Below, in pieces: positions 24,020 to 33,588 of a stretch of DNA of 64,000 nucleotides; the first letter of the stretch is position 1, and every line of letters starts with the position of its first letter. The position numbers and the translations under genes were made by a program. The notes beneath the pieces are model-generated. The model ran no database searches. It was not told the DNA's origin and was given only the letters and a program-made list of their open reading frames with translations. This DNA is from Paraflavitalea pollutisoli. GTDB lineage: Bacteria; Bacteroidota; Bacteroidia; Chitinophagales; Chitinophagaceae. Location of the stretch: the NCBI RefSeq assembly GCF_029360705.1, contig NZ_JARKMX010000001.1, positions 434,001-498,000 on the forward strand, written 5' to 3'.

Positions 24020-26716
24020 CTAAAATTGTTTTAATGTATATATAAAAGAACACATGAAATATTGCCGAAGTACCTGTACTTGTGTGTCTTCAATATAGGT
24101 TGGTGTGATAGACCGGAAAATACTGGTGTTTTGTTTTAAGAGGTCGACAACAGTCAGGCGAAGCAATCCTTGTTGTTTTTTAAACAATTGGTAATTGAAA
24201 GCAATATTCCATAGCGTTACTGATTTGGGAAATCCCGGGGCCGTTCTGCTGTTATATGAGTATTGTAGCAGGTTTTCCAGGATGAATCGTTTGGGCCAGT
24301 TGACAAAGGTGCTGACGTATATCGTATGGTTGATGTTTTCTGTGGACTGTTCAAGCCCGATGGAATACTTAGTATCCATGTATTGGATCGCATACGATGG
24401 AAGTATCGTAAGTAGATCCTTATAATTGTACGTCAGGGAAAATCGCTGCGAAATAGTGTATGCTTTTGTGATATTGGCGATCTTATTGCTGAAAGATGTA
24501 TTTCTGTTAAAGGCGCTGTAATTGGAAAGGGATATGCGTAAAGACCAGTCCTTCTTTTTCCAGTTGATGCTATAGGTGAAGTTGGTGGAGAGACCCCAGT
24601 TTCCGTTGCTATTTATTGGCCTGGTATATTGTACGCTATCGAACCATGTTTCATTAACGATCTGGTTGGTAGCACTATTAAACGCTACCCCGACGTTCCA
24701 GTAATCACTGCTTTGGTATCGTTGTATGTTATAATTAACTGAATGCTGAAATGAAGGCTTGAGTTCGGGATTGCCGATCCTTATGTACAAGGGGTTGCTG
24801 TTGTCGGCTGCCGGTTGTAACTGACCAACGGTCGGTTGCTGGCTTCTCCCGTGGTAACTGATGTTCATATTGCCGGTTTTGCTATACCTGTAATTCATAT
24901 TAAAGGTTGGAAAAAGGTTTTCGAAACGCTGATCAAGTACTTTGCTTGAGCGCATCGAACCGGTCGATTGATTGAGCCACTGAACAGAAGTGCCAATATT
25001 GGCGGAAAGAATATCTGATTTATACCCTAATAAAAGTTGTGGCGTGTGAGAAGTTACTCTGCTATTGGTGGCATTGGAAAACATGGTGTCCTCCAGGCTG
25101 TATTGCCCTGTAGCAGGGTTGTGGTTGTTGGTTTTTTTTTCGGCAAACGTTTGGTTGTCGCTGTACGTGTATCCCATCTGTAAAAATAACTTTGGGCTGA
25201 ACGGCTCGGTCCAGATCGTATTGGTTGTAATTTGTTTGCTGCGGTCATTGGCGTTTGAAACCTGGTCAATAGTATCCAGGCTTGTATTTCCATCCTGACT
25301 ATAGAAGGTTGAATTACCTTTATTTGAATCGTTTGCCTGCCGGGTGTTATTGGCGTAATAGACATTAACCGTCAACGCGCTTCCCCGCTTATTAAAGCGC
25401 CTGCCGAAAAATGATTCTACTGAAACGCTTTTGTCGTCAGATACCGTTTTGTAGCGGTTGTTTGCGTCGTTGAGCTTTATGCCCGACATGCTGGTTGACA
25501 GTGCGTCATTACTGGTAATGGAATGGTTGGTGGCCCCGGCAATGTTGGCATTGATGTATAGGCTGGTGAGGGTGTCGGGTTTATATTCGATGCCAAGGTT
25601 TGCCCTGTGGTTTTGTCTTTTGCGGGAGGTGTTGGTAACTCCGCGGTATATGAAGCTCGTATCCGGTAATATATTCTGACGACGGGCACTTGTCTGGTTG
25701 ACTGTTTGGCTATTTCCATACCAATAGCTGCCTCCTATCCGAAGCCCTCGTTTGAAATCATTCCCAAAGTTGATGCCGGCGGACCTGGTATTGGTAATAC
25801 CGTTGTTACTGCCGCTGAAACTGCTGATCGGATTTGACATGGAGAATTCGCCTCCCGAACCTCCAGAGCGGTTGATGTTGTTGGCAAAACCGATGAAATT
25901 CAACTGCATGGATCCCTTGTAGTAGTTAATGCTGCTGTTTGCTTCGTATCTTCTTTCGGATCCGTAACCACCGCTTGCCCTCCCAAAGAGGCCGTTTCTG
26001 CTGTTTTTCTTGAGCGTTATGTTGATGGCTTTGTCCTCATTGCCTGTAGTTGTTTTTCTAAAGTCGGCTTCCCTGGTCTTATTGTCTACGATCTGGATCT
26101 TATCGATAATATCCTTGGGAAGGTTTTTAGAGGTGATCTTGAAGTCGCTGCCAAAAAAGTCTTTTCCCCCGACGGTTATTTTCGTCACGCGTTTTCCATT
26201 TACCGTAATATTACCTTCATTATCTACTTCTACACCAGGTAGCTGTTTTAGCAAGTCTTCGACTACTCCATTAACCGGTGTTTTGAAGGATCCTACGTTG
26301 AATTCAAGGGTGTCTTTTTTTACGAGTACCGGCGGGCGTTGGGCGGATACCACCACTTCATTCATTTCAGTGTAATCCTTAGTTAGCTGAATCGTATTGA
26401 TGATCAACTCCCTGGTTGGGGGTGAAATGACGAAGTCCTGAGCATAACTATTTAATCCACTATATGAAATCAATACCCGACAAGGTTTAGCCTGGGGAAT
26501 ATCTTTCAAAACAAATTCTCCCTTTTTGTTAGTGATCGCGTAGGTGATCAATGAGGTGTCGGACAGGAGAAAGACTGAAACGGTGGCGGCTTCTATAGGT
26601 TGGCGACTGGTTGAGTCAATAACTGTACCTTTAAGGCTGGCATATTGGGCGCGTTGCGCCTGTGTATGAAAAAGCAGGATTAAGGTAAACACAATAAGGC
26701 CGGCAATAGAACGCAT
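24020..26716 (-). CDS. Outer-membrane beta-barrel receptor with carboxypeptidase-like N-domain (2)
   Basis: 898 residues with the same layout as the gene downstream: signal peptide MRSIAGLIVFTLILLFHTQA, carboxypeptidase-like domain (ASLKGTVIDSTSRQPIEAATV), plug (VLVKKDTLEFNVGSFKTPV, LPGVEVDNEGNITVNGKRVTKITVGGKDFFGSDF) and a Tyr/Asn-rich barrel. Conservation is strongest in the N-terminal 240 residues and near the C-terminus; the barrel loops differ, as expected for paralogues with different ligands. It is divergent from the gene at 26776. No SusD-like gene nearby. Substrate unknown. Confidence 0.85.
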   Translation of the reverse strand: MRSIAGLIVFTLILLFHTQAQRAQYASLKGTVIDSTSRQPIEAATVSVFLLSDTSLITYAITNKKGEFVLKDIPQAKPCRVLISYSGLNSYAQDFVISPPTRELIINTIQLTKDYTEMNEVVVSAQRPPVLVKKDTLEFNVGSFKTPVNGVVEDLLKQLPGVEVDNEGNITVNGKRVTKITVGGKDFFGSDFKITSKNLPKDIIDKIQIVDNKTREADFRKTTTGNEDKAINITLKKNSRNGLFGRASGGYGSERRYEANSSINYYKGSMQLNFIGFANNINRSGGSGGEFSMSNPISSFSGSNNGITNTRSAGINFGNDFKRGLRIGGSYWYGNSQTVNQTSARRQNILPDTSFIYRGVTNTSRKRQNHRANLGIEYKPDTLTSLYINANIAGATNHSITSNDALSTSMSGIKLNDANNRYKTVSDDKSVSVESFFGRRFNKRGSALTVNVYYANNTRQANDSNKGNSTFYSQDGNTSLDTIDQVSNANDRSKQITTNTIWTEPFSPKLFLQMGYTYSDNQTFAEKKTNNHNPATGQYSLEDTMFSNATNSRVTSHTPQLLLGYKSDILSANIGTSVQWLNQSTGSMRSSKVLDQRFENLFPTFNMNYRYSKTGNMNISYHGRSQQPTVGQLQPAADNSNPLYIRIGNPELKPSFQHSVNYNIQRYQSSDYWNVGVAFNSATNQIVNETWFDSVQYTRPINSNGNWGLSTNFTYSINWKKKDWSLRISLSNYSAFNRNTSFSNKIANITKAYTISQRFSLTYNYKDLLTILPSYAIQYMDTKYSIGLEQSTENINHTIYVSTFVNWPKRFILENLLQYSYNSRTAPGFPKSVTLWNIAFNYQLFKKQQGLLRLTVVDLLKQNTSIFRSITPTYIEDTQVQVLRQYFMCSFIYTLKQF

Positions 26717-26775
26717 AATTCTATCGGATAAGATTGGTCTATTGCAATTGAGGCCCAGTCTAAAATTACTCCATT

Positions 26776-27102
26776 TTGATTGAAAAAGAGTTCCAAATTC
26801 AAGTGCAGCACCTGCTTTCCCCGGCTTTGGCTATCCGGCCCGATGCCGATTGGAATGAATGGATGCAGACTGTCGCGACAAGGGTCAGCCGGTTGATCGA
26901 GACTGATTTTCCAGCCCTCGTGAACCTGCTTTACCAAATGGATGTGAGTGAATCGAAGCTCAAGGCTTTATTGGCGGGAAAGCCTGGCACTGATACCGGG
27001 ATATTGATTGCCCGGTTGATGGTTGAGCGGCAACTGGAGAAAATCCGAACTCGAAACGCGTACCGGTCTTCAAAGGATATCCCCGATGACGAAAAATGGT
27101 GA
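26776..27102 (+). CDS. Small conserved protein of unknown function, TTG start
   Basis: 108 residues (IEKEFQIQVQHLLSPALAIRPDADWNEWMQTVATRVSRLIETDFPALVNLLYQMDVSESKLKALLAG...), predicted all-helical and soluble. The only usable start is TTG at 26776: the frame is closed by TAA at 26761-26763 and the first in-frame ATG (Met30) lies well inside the helical core. It ends 20 nt before a GNAT-like gene, so the two are likely co-transcribed. I recognise the pattern of a Bacteroidota-conserved protein but no function. Confidence 0.7.
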   Translation: MIEKEFQIQVQHLLSPALAIRPDADWNEWMQTVATRVSRLIETDFPALVNLLYQMDVSESKLKALLAGKPGTDTGILIARLMVERQLEKIRTRNAYRSSKDIPDDEKW

Positions 27103-27122
27103 ATAATTGCTAAGTTCGCCGA

Positions 27123-28244
27123 ATGAACTTGATTGAGGTTAACAGTCCCCGTACGGCCCGCGAATTCATCGAATTTCCCAAGCAGCTATTCAAGGCAGAT
27201 CCGAACTGGATCAGTCCGTTGGATAACGATGTGGAATCGGTATTTGATCCCTTACGGAATGTTTTCTTTGAGCATGGCGTTTGTACGCGTTGGCTGCTGC
27301 AGAATGCACAGGGAGAGATCATTGGACGTGTGGCTGCCTTCGTCAATTTTGAAAAAGCTTATAAACATGCCCGTCCAACGGGCGGAGTAGGCTTTTTCGA
27401 TTGCATCGATGACATGACAGCTGCCCGTTTATTGCTGGATACGGCTAAAAACTGGCTGCAATCACAGGGTATGGAAGCCATGGAAGGTCCCATCAATTTC
27501 GGCGAGAATGACAAATTCTGGGGATTGCTTATCGAGGGATTCAAACCGCCAAGTCTCGGTATGAACTATAATCCGCCGTATTACCAACAATTCTTTGAGT
27601 CGTATGGGTTTGAAAAAGAATATGATCAGCTGACGAACTTTCTGGATATCACAATTCCTTTCACCGAGCGTTTCACCAAGATTGCAGATTGGGTGATGAA
27701 GAAGCCTGGCTATTCCTTCAGGCATTTCGACAAGAACAACTTCACTAAATATGCAGAGGATTTCCGGGAGATCTACAACGATGCCTGGAGTACATTTGAC
27801 AATTTTACCCCTATCCAGATGGGGGTTATCAAGGAATCCTTCAGACAAATGAAGGCAATCATGGATGAGCGTATCATCTGGTTTGCCTATTATAATGAAG
27901 AGCCAATTGCCTGTGTGCTCTGCCTGCCCGATATCAACCAGGTTTTAAAACACGTAAATGGAAAGCTTAACCTTTGGGGGAAGCTTAAGTTCCTTTGGTA
28001 TAAAAAGACCACCACGATCGATCGTCTCCGCATCATTATCATGGGCTGCAAAAAGAAGTACCAAAATCATGGTATAGAATCAGCCCTCGTCCGCAGCCTA
28101 CAACTCGAAGTCGTTCCAAGGGGGACAGTAAAAGGGGTTGAATTGGCGTGGGTGGGAGATTTTAATGACAAAATGCTGGCTATTCATGCCGCAACGGGTG
28201 CCAAACTGGATAAAGTGCACCGAACTTATTTAAAGATTTTCTAG
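27123..28244 (+). CDS. GNAT-like N-acetyltransferase family protein
   Basis: 373 residues starting MNLIEVNSPRTAREFIEFPKQLFKADPNWISPL. It has a GNAT-type N-terminal half (GEIIGRVAAFVNFEKA, GGVGFFDCIDDMTAARLLLDTAKNWLQSQGMEAMEGPINF) and a second acyl-transferase-like half (IGM-like core IIIMGCKKKYQNHGIESALV). Members are widespread in Bacteroidota as uncharacterised GNAT proteins. Acyl donor and acceptor are unknown. It lies 20 nt downstream of a small helical protein. Confidence 0.75.
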   Translation: MNLIEVNSPRTAREFIEFPKQLFKADPNWISPLDNDVESVFDPLRNVFFEHGVCTRWLLQNAQGEIIGRVAAFVNFEKAYKHARPTGGVGFFDCIDDMTAARLLLDTAKNWLQSQGMEAMEGPINFGENDKFWGLLIEGFKPPSLGMNYNPPYYQQFFESYGFEKEYDQLTNFLDITIPFTERFTKIADWVMKKPGYSFRHFDKNNFTKYAEDFREIYNDAWSTFDNFTPIQMGVIKESFRQMKAIMDERIIWFAYYNEEPIACVLCLPDINQVLKHVNGKLNLWGKLKFLWYKKTTTIDRLRIIIMGCKKKYQNHGIESALVRSLQLEVVPRGTVKGVELAWVGDFNDKMLAIHAATGAKLDKVHRTYLKIF

Positions 28245-28299
28245 TTGTTAAGTATCCTCCTAGTCTGAACTGGTCAAATAAGTATAGATTTCATAATAT

Positions 28300-29397
28300 C
28301 TACATCGTTTCTTCAAAGATATCTTCAGCGGCACCATTCCGCTTCAGGAGTTGGTAGTGCTTCCTCAGGGAGCCTGTCAACGAATAAGCCTTGTAGGGAA
28401 GGTCGTAACGTGCCGCATATTCCTTCAATAACCCCGTTACCTCAGGATAATAAATGTGGTTGACATTGGGAAATAGGTGGTGCACCACGTGAAAGTTGAA
28501 GCAACCCATGCAGGACCTCGTGAACCAATTGTCAGATTGCACATCATTGGTTGTCCTTAACATGTGTATCATCCAATCATGGGGAAGTTGATTGTGCTCG
28601 TCCGGCTGCGGAAAGTCTGCACTGGTGTTTGCATGCGGACTCAATAACACGATCAGGGAAAAGATGCTGGCCGTAAACATCATAAGTAGAAAGCCAAGTA
28701 AGACATGGGTCCAGCCAACTTTCAACAACAGGCCGGGTACGATGACCAGGTATAGCAGGAAGATGGATTTGAATACGAATAATTTGATATACTCGATAGG
28801 CGGAATGGTGGTGAGTTTCCACAAGGTGCGTTTCTTATTGAAAAAGTCCCTGAAGTCTCTGATCAAAAGCCAGTTTAACAGGTACAATGGATACAGCATC
28901 GGAAGATAAATATGCTGAAAACGGTGTAAGGGCAACGCTTTGTCTGTCGGGAAGATCCGTGCCAGTAAGCTCTGTTCGATATCGGTATCCCACCCCGAAA
29001 CGTTGGGATAATTGTGGTGAAAACGGACATGACGCATTTTCCAGGTATAGCTGTTGGCACCCATCAGGTCAAACAGGTATACGTACCAGTCATTGAGCTT
29101 TTTGCTGGTGAAGATGGTGCCATGTACTGCGTCGTGAATGATATTCAGGAAGATAACCACCAGCAAGAGTCCAAGACCGCTGTATGAGATATACATCACC
29201 GCTGGGTTATTACCCCAAACGATCAGGCATAGATATGTTACAAGATACAAAATGGGAAATACCAGCGCTTTGAGTATAATGCCTGGTTTGCGTTTCTTTT
29301 CCAGTTGTGCTACCAGAAAATGCACGTCCTGCCGCAACTGGTGAAAGATCTTTTCATGGCCACTTTTCATGTATTGGGGCCTGGATACCTTTTCCAT
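28300..29397 (-). CDS. Fatty acid desaturase, membrane-bound
   Basis: 365 residues of the membrane di-iron acyl-desaturase family. Three His boxes are visible: H88DAVH92, H123VRFH127H128 and H303VVH306H307. Hydrophobic segments near 43-61, 66-86, 160-180, 207-225 and 230-252 fit the family topology. It introduces double bonds into membrane acyl chains, or acts on sphingolipid/acyl-lipid substrates; the exact position is not determinable. Electron donors are not encoded nearby. It lies 210 nt downstream of the GH9-fusion gene, on the same strand direction but likely with its own promoter. Confidence 0.88.
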   Translation of the reverse strand: MEKVSRPQYMKSGHEKIFHQLRQDVHFLVAQLEKKRKPGIILKALVFPILYLVTYLCLIVWGNNPAVMYISYSGLGLLLVVIFLNIIHDAVHGTIFTSKKLNDWYVYLFDLMGANSYTWKMRHVRFHHNYPNVSGWDTDIEQSLLARIFPTDKALPLHRFQHIYLPMLYPLYLLNWLLIRDFRDFFNKKRTLWKLTTIPPIEYIKLFVFKSIFLLYLVIVPGLLLKVGWTHVLLGFLLMMFTASIFSLIVLLSPHANTSADFPQPDEHNQLPHDWMIHMLRTTNDVQSDNWFTRSCMGCFNFHVVHHLFPNVNHIYYPEVTGLLKEYAARYDLPYKAYSLTGSLRKHYQLLKRNGAAEDIFEETM

Positions 29398-29607
29398 GAT
29401 GATACACTTTTAATGCTTTTCCGATCTGGGTTTTTTCGATGGGAGGGGTTAAAAGTGCAAGCTGCCGGTAGGCAGCTTCTTCAGTGCATAACTTATGTGG
29501 GTGGGTATTGTTCGATAATTACAGGCGAAAATCAGTCCTCCACTTGCCAAAAATCATATAGCAATGGTACTAGCGGCGGGAATCCGCAAAAGGTGACAAT
29601 GAAACGA

Positions 29608-32223
29608 TCAATGATTTTGGAGTAACTGGTCGATCCTTACCATTTCGTACCCTTCACGTGTTAGGTAATTGATCAATTCGTCGAGGCGGTTATACAATTT
29701 ATCTGTGCGTTGTGGTGCCGTTCCTATGTGTAGCAGCAGTATAAAACCATTCAGTCCGGCAGGTGATTTACGGTTGTAGCCATAGATCGATTGAAGGACC
29801 TGGTCAGATGATCGGTAGTTCTTCATGTCGGGTGTTGTATAATCTGCGTGGCTGATGGTGCCGGGTGTGTAGTTAATTAATTGAAAACCCGCCTGTTTGG
29901 TCCAGCTGGAGATGGAGTCGTTGTACCACTCGTAAGGCGGCAGAAAATAAGGGGCGGCGGCGGGCTCAATAAGAAATGGGCTCATAGCCGTATAGTTGGA
30001 AAGTAGGTCTGATTCGAATTCCTGTTGGGTGACCAGCAAGCTGTCTCTTTTATTCCAGTCACAATAGAGCAAGTGTTGGTCGCTATGCGCACCAAGATAA
30101 TGACCACCCTCTTTGAGTTGCCTGATTATCGGGCCAAAGGACGGTGTTCTATAGAAACGTCCCGTCAGAAAGAAGGAAGCCTTCACCTGTTTATTCTTTA
30201 AAGTATTGATGATTGCAGGTCCGCCGTCACCAAATTCGTCGCCTGTAAAGACAATCGCCAACTGTTTTCGGCTTGTATCGCCCCTCGTGATAGCGCGCGC
30301 AACTCCGCCCTTTTCGCGGTTGTATGATATGCGGGTTGACGTATTCTTACTTACCGGCATTTTATACCCCCTCGGAACTTGCCTTTTTATGCGCCCGGTG
30401 GCCGCTGGCTTGCTATGTGTTCGGTTTTGTTCTTTGGCTGCCAATAAATAGATGAGCGATGCTGTGCCATCCATGGTTGGTTCATTGGTGCTGTAGTCAC
30501 CATAATCATCGTGATAAACCACCAGGTCGCTTTGAAAGGCGGCGTATTCATCTGGCTCATTCAGTGTAATGCCGATCAGGTTCTTGAAAATACTGCCGTA
30601 AACCGGCCCGTCAACCAATCCGCCATCTATGGGGTATTGCTTCAGGTGGGTAAATGCGGAGTGGGGATCAGTTGGAGTATCGCCATTGGCCGGTAATCCG
30701 TAGACCATACTCGTTCCCCATGGATTGCAGCCGAACAACCAATCAAAATTGGCTTGCTCGAGTTCGAGAAAGTCTGCATCTCCAGATAACTGACGATACC
30801 AGTAGCATTGGATGGCAAAAGCAGTGGTTAGGTTATTGCTACACCAGATAAAGGGGATGCCACGGTAAAATGCATTGTTGGCAGATCGTTGCCATACCTT
30901 TTCAATCCCTTGTTTAAAGTATTCAATCGTTTCCTTTTGTGGTTTACCAACTAGTTGCTTCGCGAGTTCGAAATGCCCCAGGTTAATGAATGGATACCAT
31001 TGGTAGTGGCGGGCTGTATCACCACCGAGCCAGGGAGTGATCTTTTCCATTTTAGCAAATTGAAGAGCGGCCTTCAGCAGGCCATCGTCCGGCGATTGTC
31101 CATTGGCCATTTCCATTTGCCGAAGGCTCGCGGCTGCCAGCTGCATGTCATCTGTCCAGTTGTCTTCTTCGTAAAAATAGGGCGCCCGCCCGGGCGCTGT
31201 CTGACAAACACCTGGATTGGCAATACCCAATCGGTAGGCCGATCGTGCACGTTGGAATAGCAAGTTTTTGTAGTCGGCTTGCTCTCCGCTCATTAATTGA
31301 AAGCCGAGTGCAAACGCGCTGGAGAATTTTCCGGCTGTGGATGCAACGCCGGTCGCGCGATTTTTATACTTAAACAATCCCTGTGGCTGGCCGGTGGCAA
31401 AATAAACTGGTCTTTCGTACCCTTTCCCGTAAAAGCTGTCTTCTTTTGGAATGCGCATACCAGCATGGTCACGGTCGTCGCCCAGTTGGTTAAACATCCA
31501 GTCTTCACGGGGATGCATCTTCAGCAGCCAGTCGAGTCCCCATTTGGCCTCATCCAGTACATCGGGCCGGTTATTGCTGCCGGCCAGGCCATTGGCGAGG
31601 TGTCGATCGCTAAACACTTCCGGAAAGTCGCGGTAGGCAGCCAGCAAATGCCAGGTGGCATTGGCGGAGGTGGTTACGTATTGCAGGTAATCAGAAGCGT
31701 CATGCCAGCCGCCGGAAACATCGATATGCGTGCTGTCGGGCATGGGCCCGTACATGGTGTAGCCATCGTACGTGTGGCAGGAGTCTTTTAGAAATGGATT
31801 GTAGCCGCTACGTTGCTGACGCATATAGCGCAGACAAAAATCTGCAACTCCTTCATAAGCCTTTTCTTCAATAATAAACTCCGGAGAAACAGCATCGCCG
31901 GCCCGGATAACATAGTTGCCGGGCTTCTTCAGTCTTGAAAAATTAAGCCGGTACGTTTGTGCAAAAGGACCATATGCACCAAAAGCGGGACCTGTGTTGC
32001 CTTTGAGTACGGTGTTGCCTGTATTGATCTCGATTACATAAAATGAGGTAATGATCTGATCCTTTTTGCTGCACCATACAGCCGTTTTCGGACCGTCGGG
32101 CAGGTACCCCAGTTGATTAATCCTGATCCAGGCTTTGGTGTCAACGGGTTTGGTCAACTGTGCTGTAAGTTTTATACAGGCCAGCATAAGCGTGATAAGC
32201 AGCAATAATAGGCGGCAAGTCAT
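29608..32223 (-). CDS. GH9 glycoside hydrolase fused to a polysaccharide-deacetylase-like domain
   Basis: 871 residues. Signal peptide MTCRLLLLLITLMLACIKLTA; an Ig-like cellulase N-domain (about 28-120: AWIRINQLGYLPDGPKTAV); a GH9 catalytic domain (about 125-598) with the paired acids D175 and D178 in GGWHDASDY, the substrate His521 in DPHSAF and the proton-donor Glu581 in STNEP; then, after a basic linker (600-650), a CE4/NodB-like domain (655-871) with FTGDEFGDGG (motif 1, D662), HSDQH (713-717), LPPYEWYN and LLLHIG. Probably exported and acting on beta-glucan or another beta-linked, acetylated polysaccharide. It starts 11 nt after a serine-hydrolase stop. Substrate unproven. Confidence 0.85.
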   Translation of the reverse strand: MTCRLLLLLITLMLACIKLTAQLTKPVDTKAWIRINQLGYLPDGPKTAVWCSKKDQIITSFYVIEINTGNTVLKGNTGPAFGAYGPFAQTYRLNFSRLKKPGNYVIRAGDAVSPEFIIEEKAYEGVADFCLRYMRQQRSGYNPFLKDSCHTYDGYTMYGPMPDSTHIDVSGGWHDASDYLQYVTTSANATWHLLAAYRDFPEVFSDRHLANGLAGSNNRPDVLDEAKWGLDWLLKMHPREDWMFNQLGDDRDHAGMRIPKEDSFYGKGYERPVYFATGQPQGLFKYKNRATGVASTAGKFSSAFALGFQLMSGEQADYKNLLFQRARSAYRLGIANPGVCQTAPGRAPYFYEEDNWTDDMQLAAASLRQMEMANGQSPDDGLLKAALQFAKMEKITPWLGGDTARHYQWYPFINLGHFELAKQLVGKPQKETIEYFKQGIEKVWQRSANNAFYRGIPFIWCSNNLTTAFAIQCYWYRQLSGDADFLELEQANFDWLFGCNPWGTSMVYGLPANGDTPTDPHSAFTHLKQYPIDGGLVDGPVYGSIFKNLIGITLNEPDEYAAFQSDLVVYHDDYGDYSTNEPTMDGTASLIYLLAAKEQNRTHSKPAATGRIKRQVPRGYKMPVSKNTSTRISYNREKGGVARAITRGDTSRKQLAIVFTGDEFGDGGPAIINTLKNKQVKASFFLTGRFYRTPSFGPIIRQLKEGGHYLGAHSDQHLLYCDWNKRDSLLVTQQEFESDLLSNYTAMSPFLIEPAAAPYFLPPYEWYNDSISSWTKQAGFQLINYTPGTISHADYTTPDMKNYRSSDQVLQSIYGYNRKSPAGLNGFILLLHIGTAPQRTDKLYNRLDELINYLTREGYEMVRIDQLLQNH

Positions 32224-32233
32224 GATACGTCGT

Positions 32234-33484
32234 TTATTGATCCTGGTAATTTAACTTGAATCTTGTCAGATCGGGTTTATACTTTCGCGGTCGTGTCAGT
32301 TCATATTGATAGATGATCTCTCCTGTTTCTTTGAAAAAAGGATACCCGACCTGCTCATATTCATATCTGTTATCGTTCAGTATTCCGTCGCTGTTTACAT
32401 AGATGACTCCGCTCAGCATAAATTCCACCTGGTGTTTAAAATCTACTATATAGGTAACATCTGTAAGAAACCCGTACGACCATCCGGTCTTATTAAAAGC
32501 TCTGATATAACTTGGTATAGGGCTGCGTCCTGCTTTGAAGAAGAAAAACTTGGTATAGCTGTCGAAGTATTCGCTTGTGTCGTATTTGGGATATTGACTT
32601 TCGGACGGGAGCTCCGACATATACCGATACAGGAATTGATAGTCATCCTCAGTAAGATTAAATCGTTGGGCTGGCTTAACAGACGCTGGAAACAAAACAG
32701 ATTGCGCGATCTGTTGCAGATCCTGCAGCGGCATATTGTTGTGGGTAGTAAAGTCCATTGGGGCTTTTATCAGACTGTCGTTGCGGTCCCAATGGCCGCT
32801 ACCGATAAGTATTTTTTTGGTAAAGTCGAAGGGGAGGGGGTTATAGGTCGCGGGTTGCTCGTATAGCAACTTACCATCCTGCATAAACCTGATAACATTT
32901 GTATGCCGGTTCTGTTCTTCATTCATGCTCACAAATCGACGGGTGATACGGCTATTGGGGTACCCTTTTCGCCACAACCGCTCGTTTAGCGATTGCTGTC
33001 CTACGAATTCGTAGAGTCTGTTGTAGGCGTCGTTATCGCTTACCAGGAATATCTTCCGGATGTACTGTGCGATAGATGGAAATCCACTGATTGCCGAGGT
33101 GTCGGTCCATACCCTGGTCTGCCTTTCAAAACTGCTGTCGGTAAGCATGGCGGTGTACTTGTCGACGCCGGGTTTGTTCAGTTCATGTAGCTTTTCCAGT
33201 GCGCAGAAGGCTGTAGGCATCTTTACCATCGATGCCGGGTTGAAATAGCGGCTACCGTCAACATGCAGTAAATAATGCTTAAAGGTCGGCAGATTGTTTT
33301 TATTGCGGTCTATCTTGGTATAGATAAGCTGGTATTGAAAACTATCAGGATTATTCAACACATGGAGTAAACCTGGGCTGGCTTTTTCCCGCAGCAGCTG
33401 GTCGAGCCAGGTGTCGGTTTTTTGCTGGCTGAAGGCCATAAATGCCATGGTTAGCACCAGTAAGGTTGCAGAAAAACATTTCAT
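32234..33484 (-). CDS. Serine hydrolase, class A beta-lactamase-like fold
   Basis: 416 residues. MKCFSATLLVLTMAFMAFS is a signal peptide. The three active-site motifs of serine beta-lactamase/PBP-like enzymes are complete: S85-M-V-K88, S149-D150-N151 and K332-T333-G334. The protein is longer than a resistance lactamase and lacks an obvious omega-loop ExxxN. Peptidase or esterase activity on cell-wall or other substrate is more likely than drug resistance. ATG at 33484 is used; the frame opens with TTG at 33490. The stop is 11 nt from the GH9-fusion start, indicating one transcript. Confidence 0.83.
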   Translation of the reverse strand: MKCFSATLLVLTMAFMAFSQQKTDTWLDQLLREKASPGLLHVLNNPDSFQYQLIYTKIDRNKNNLPTFKHYLLHVDGSRYFNPASMVKMPTAFCALEKLHELNKPGVDKYTAMLTDSSFERQTRVWTDTSAISGFPSIAQYIRKIFLVSDNDAYNRLYEFVGQQSLNERLWRKGYPNSRITRRFVSMNEEQNRHTNVIRFMQDGKLLYEQPATYNPLPFDFTKKILIGSGHWDRNDSLIKAPMDFTTHNNMPLQDLQQIAQSVLFPASVKPAQRFNLTEDDYQFLYRYMSELPSESQYPKYDTSEYFDSYTKFFFFKAGRSPIPSYIRAFNKTGWSYGFLTDVTYIVDFKHQVEFMLSGVIYVNSDGILNDNRYEYEQVGYPFFKETGEIIYQYELTRPRKYKPDLTRFKLNYQDQ

Positions 33485-33541
33485 GTACAAAAGATACGAA
33501 ACGCCTGTATTTTATGCCATTTTTAGGTGGAAAGATGGATG

Positions 33542-33575
33542 TTGCGGTGGTGTCTGTCCAGGTAGAATATTTTTG
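33542..33575 (+). promoter_or_regulatory. Promoter candidate TTG-N23-TATTTTTG
   Basis: TTG at 33542-33544, a 23-nt spacer, then TATTTTTG at 33568-33575. Expected transcription start near 33582, 7 nt before the ATG at 33589. Confidence 0.5.
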
Positions 33576-33588
33576 CTATCTTTATAAC

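Noticed and set aside
32234-33484. Antibiotic-resistance beta-lactamase
   Set aside because: The active-site motifs are present, but the length, the genomic context with a GH9-fusion and the lack of a visible omega-loop ExxxN favour a general serine hydrolase.
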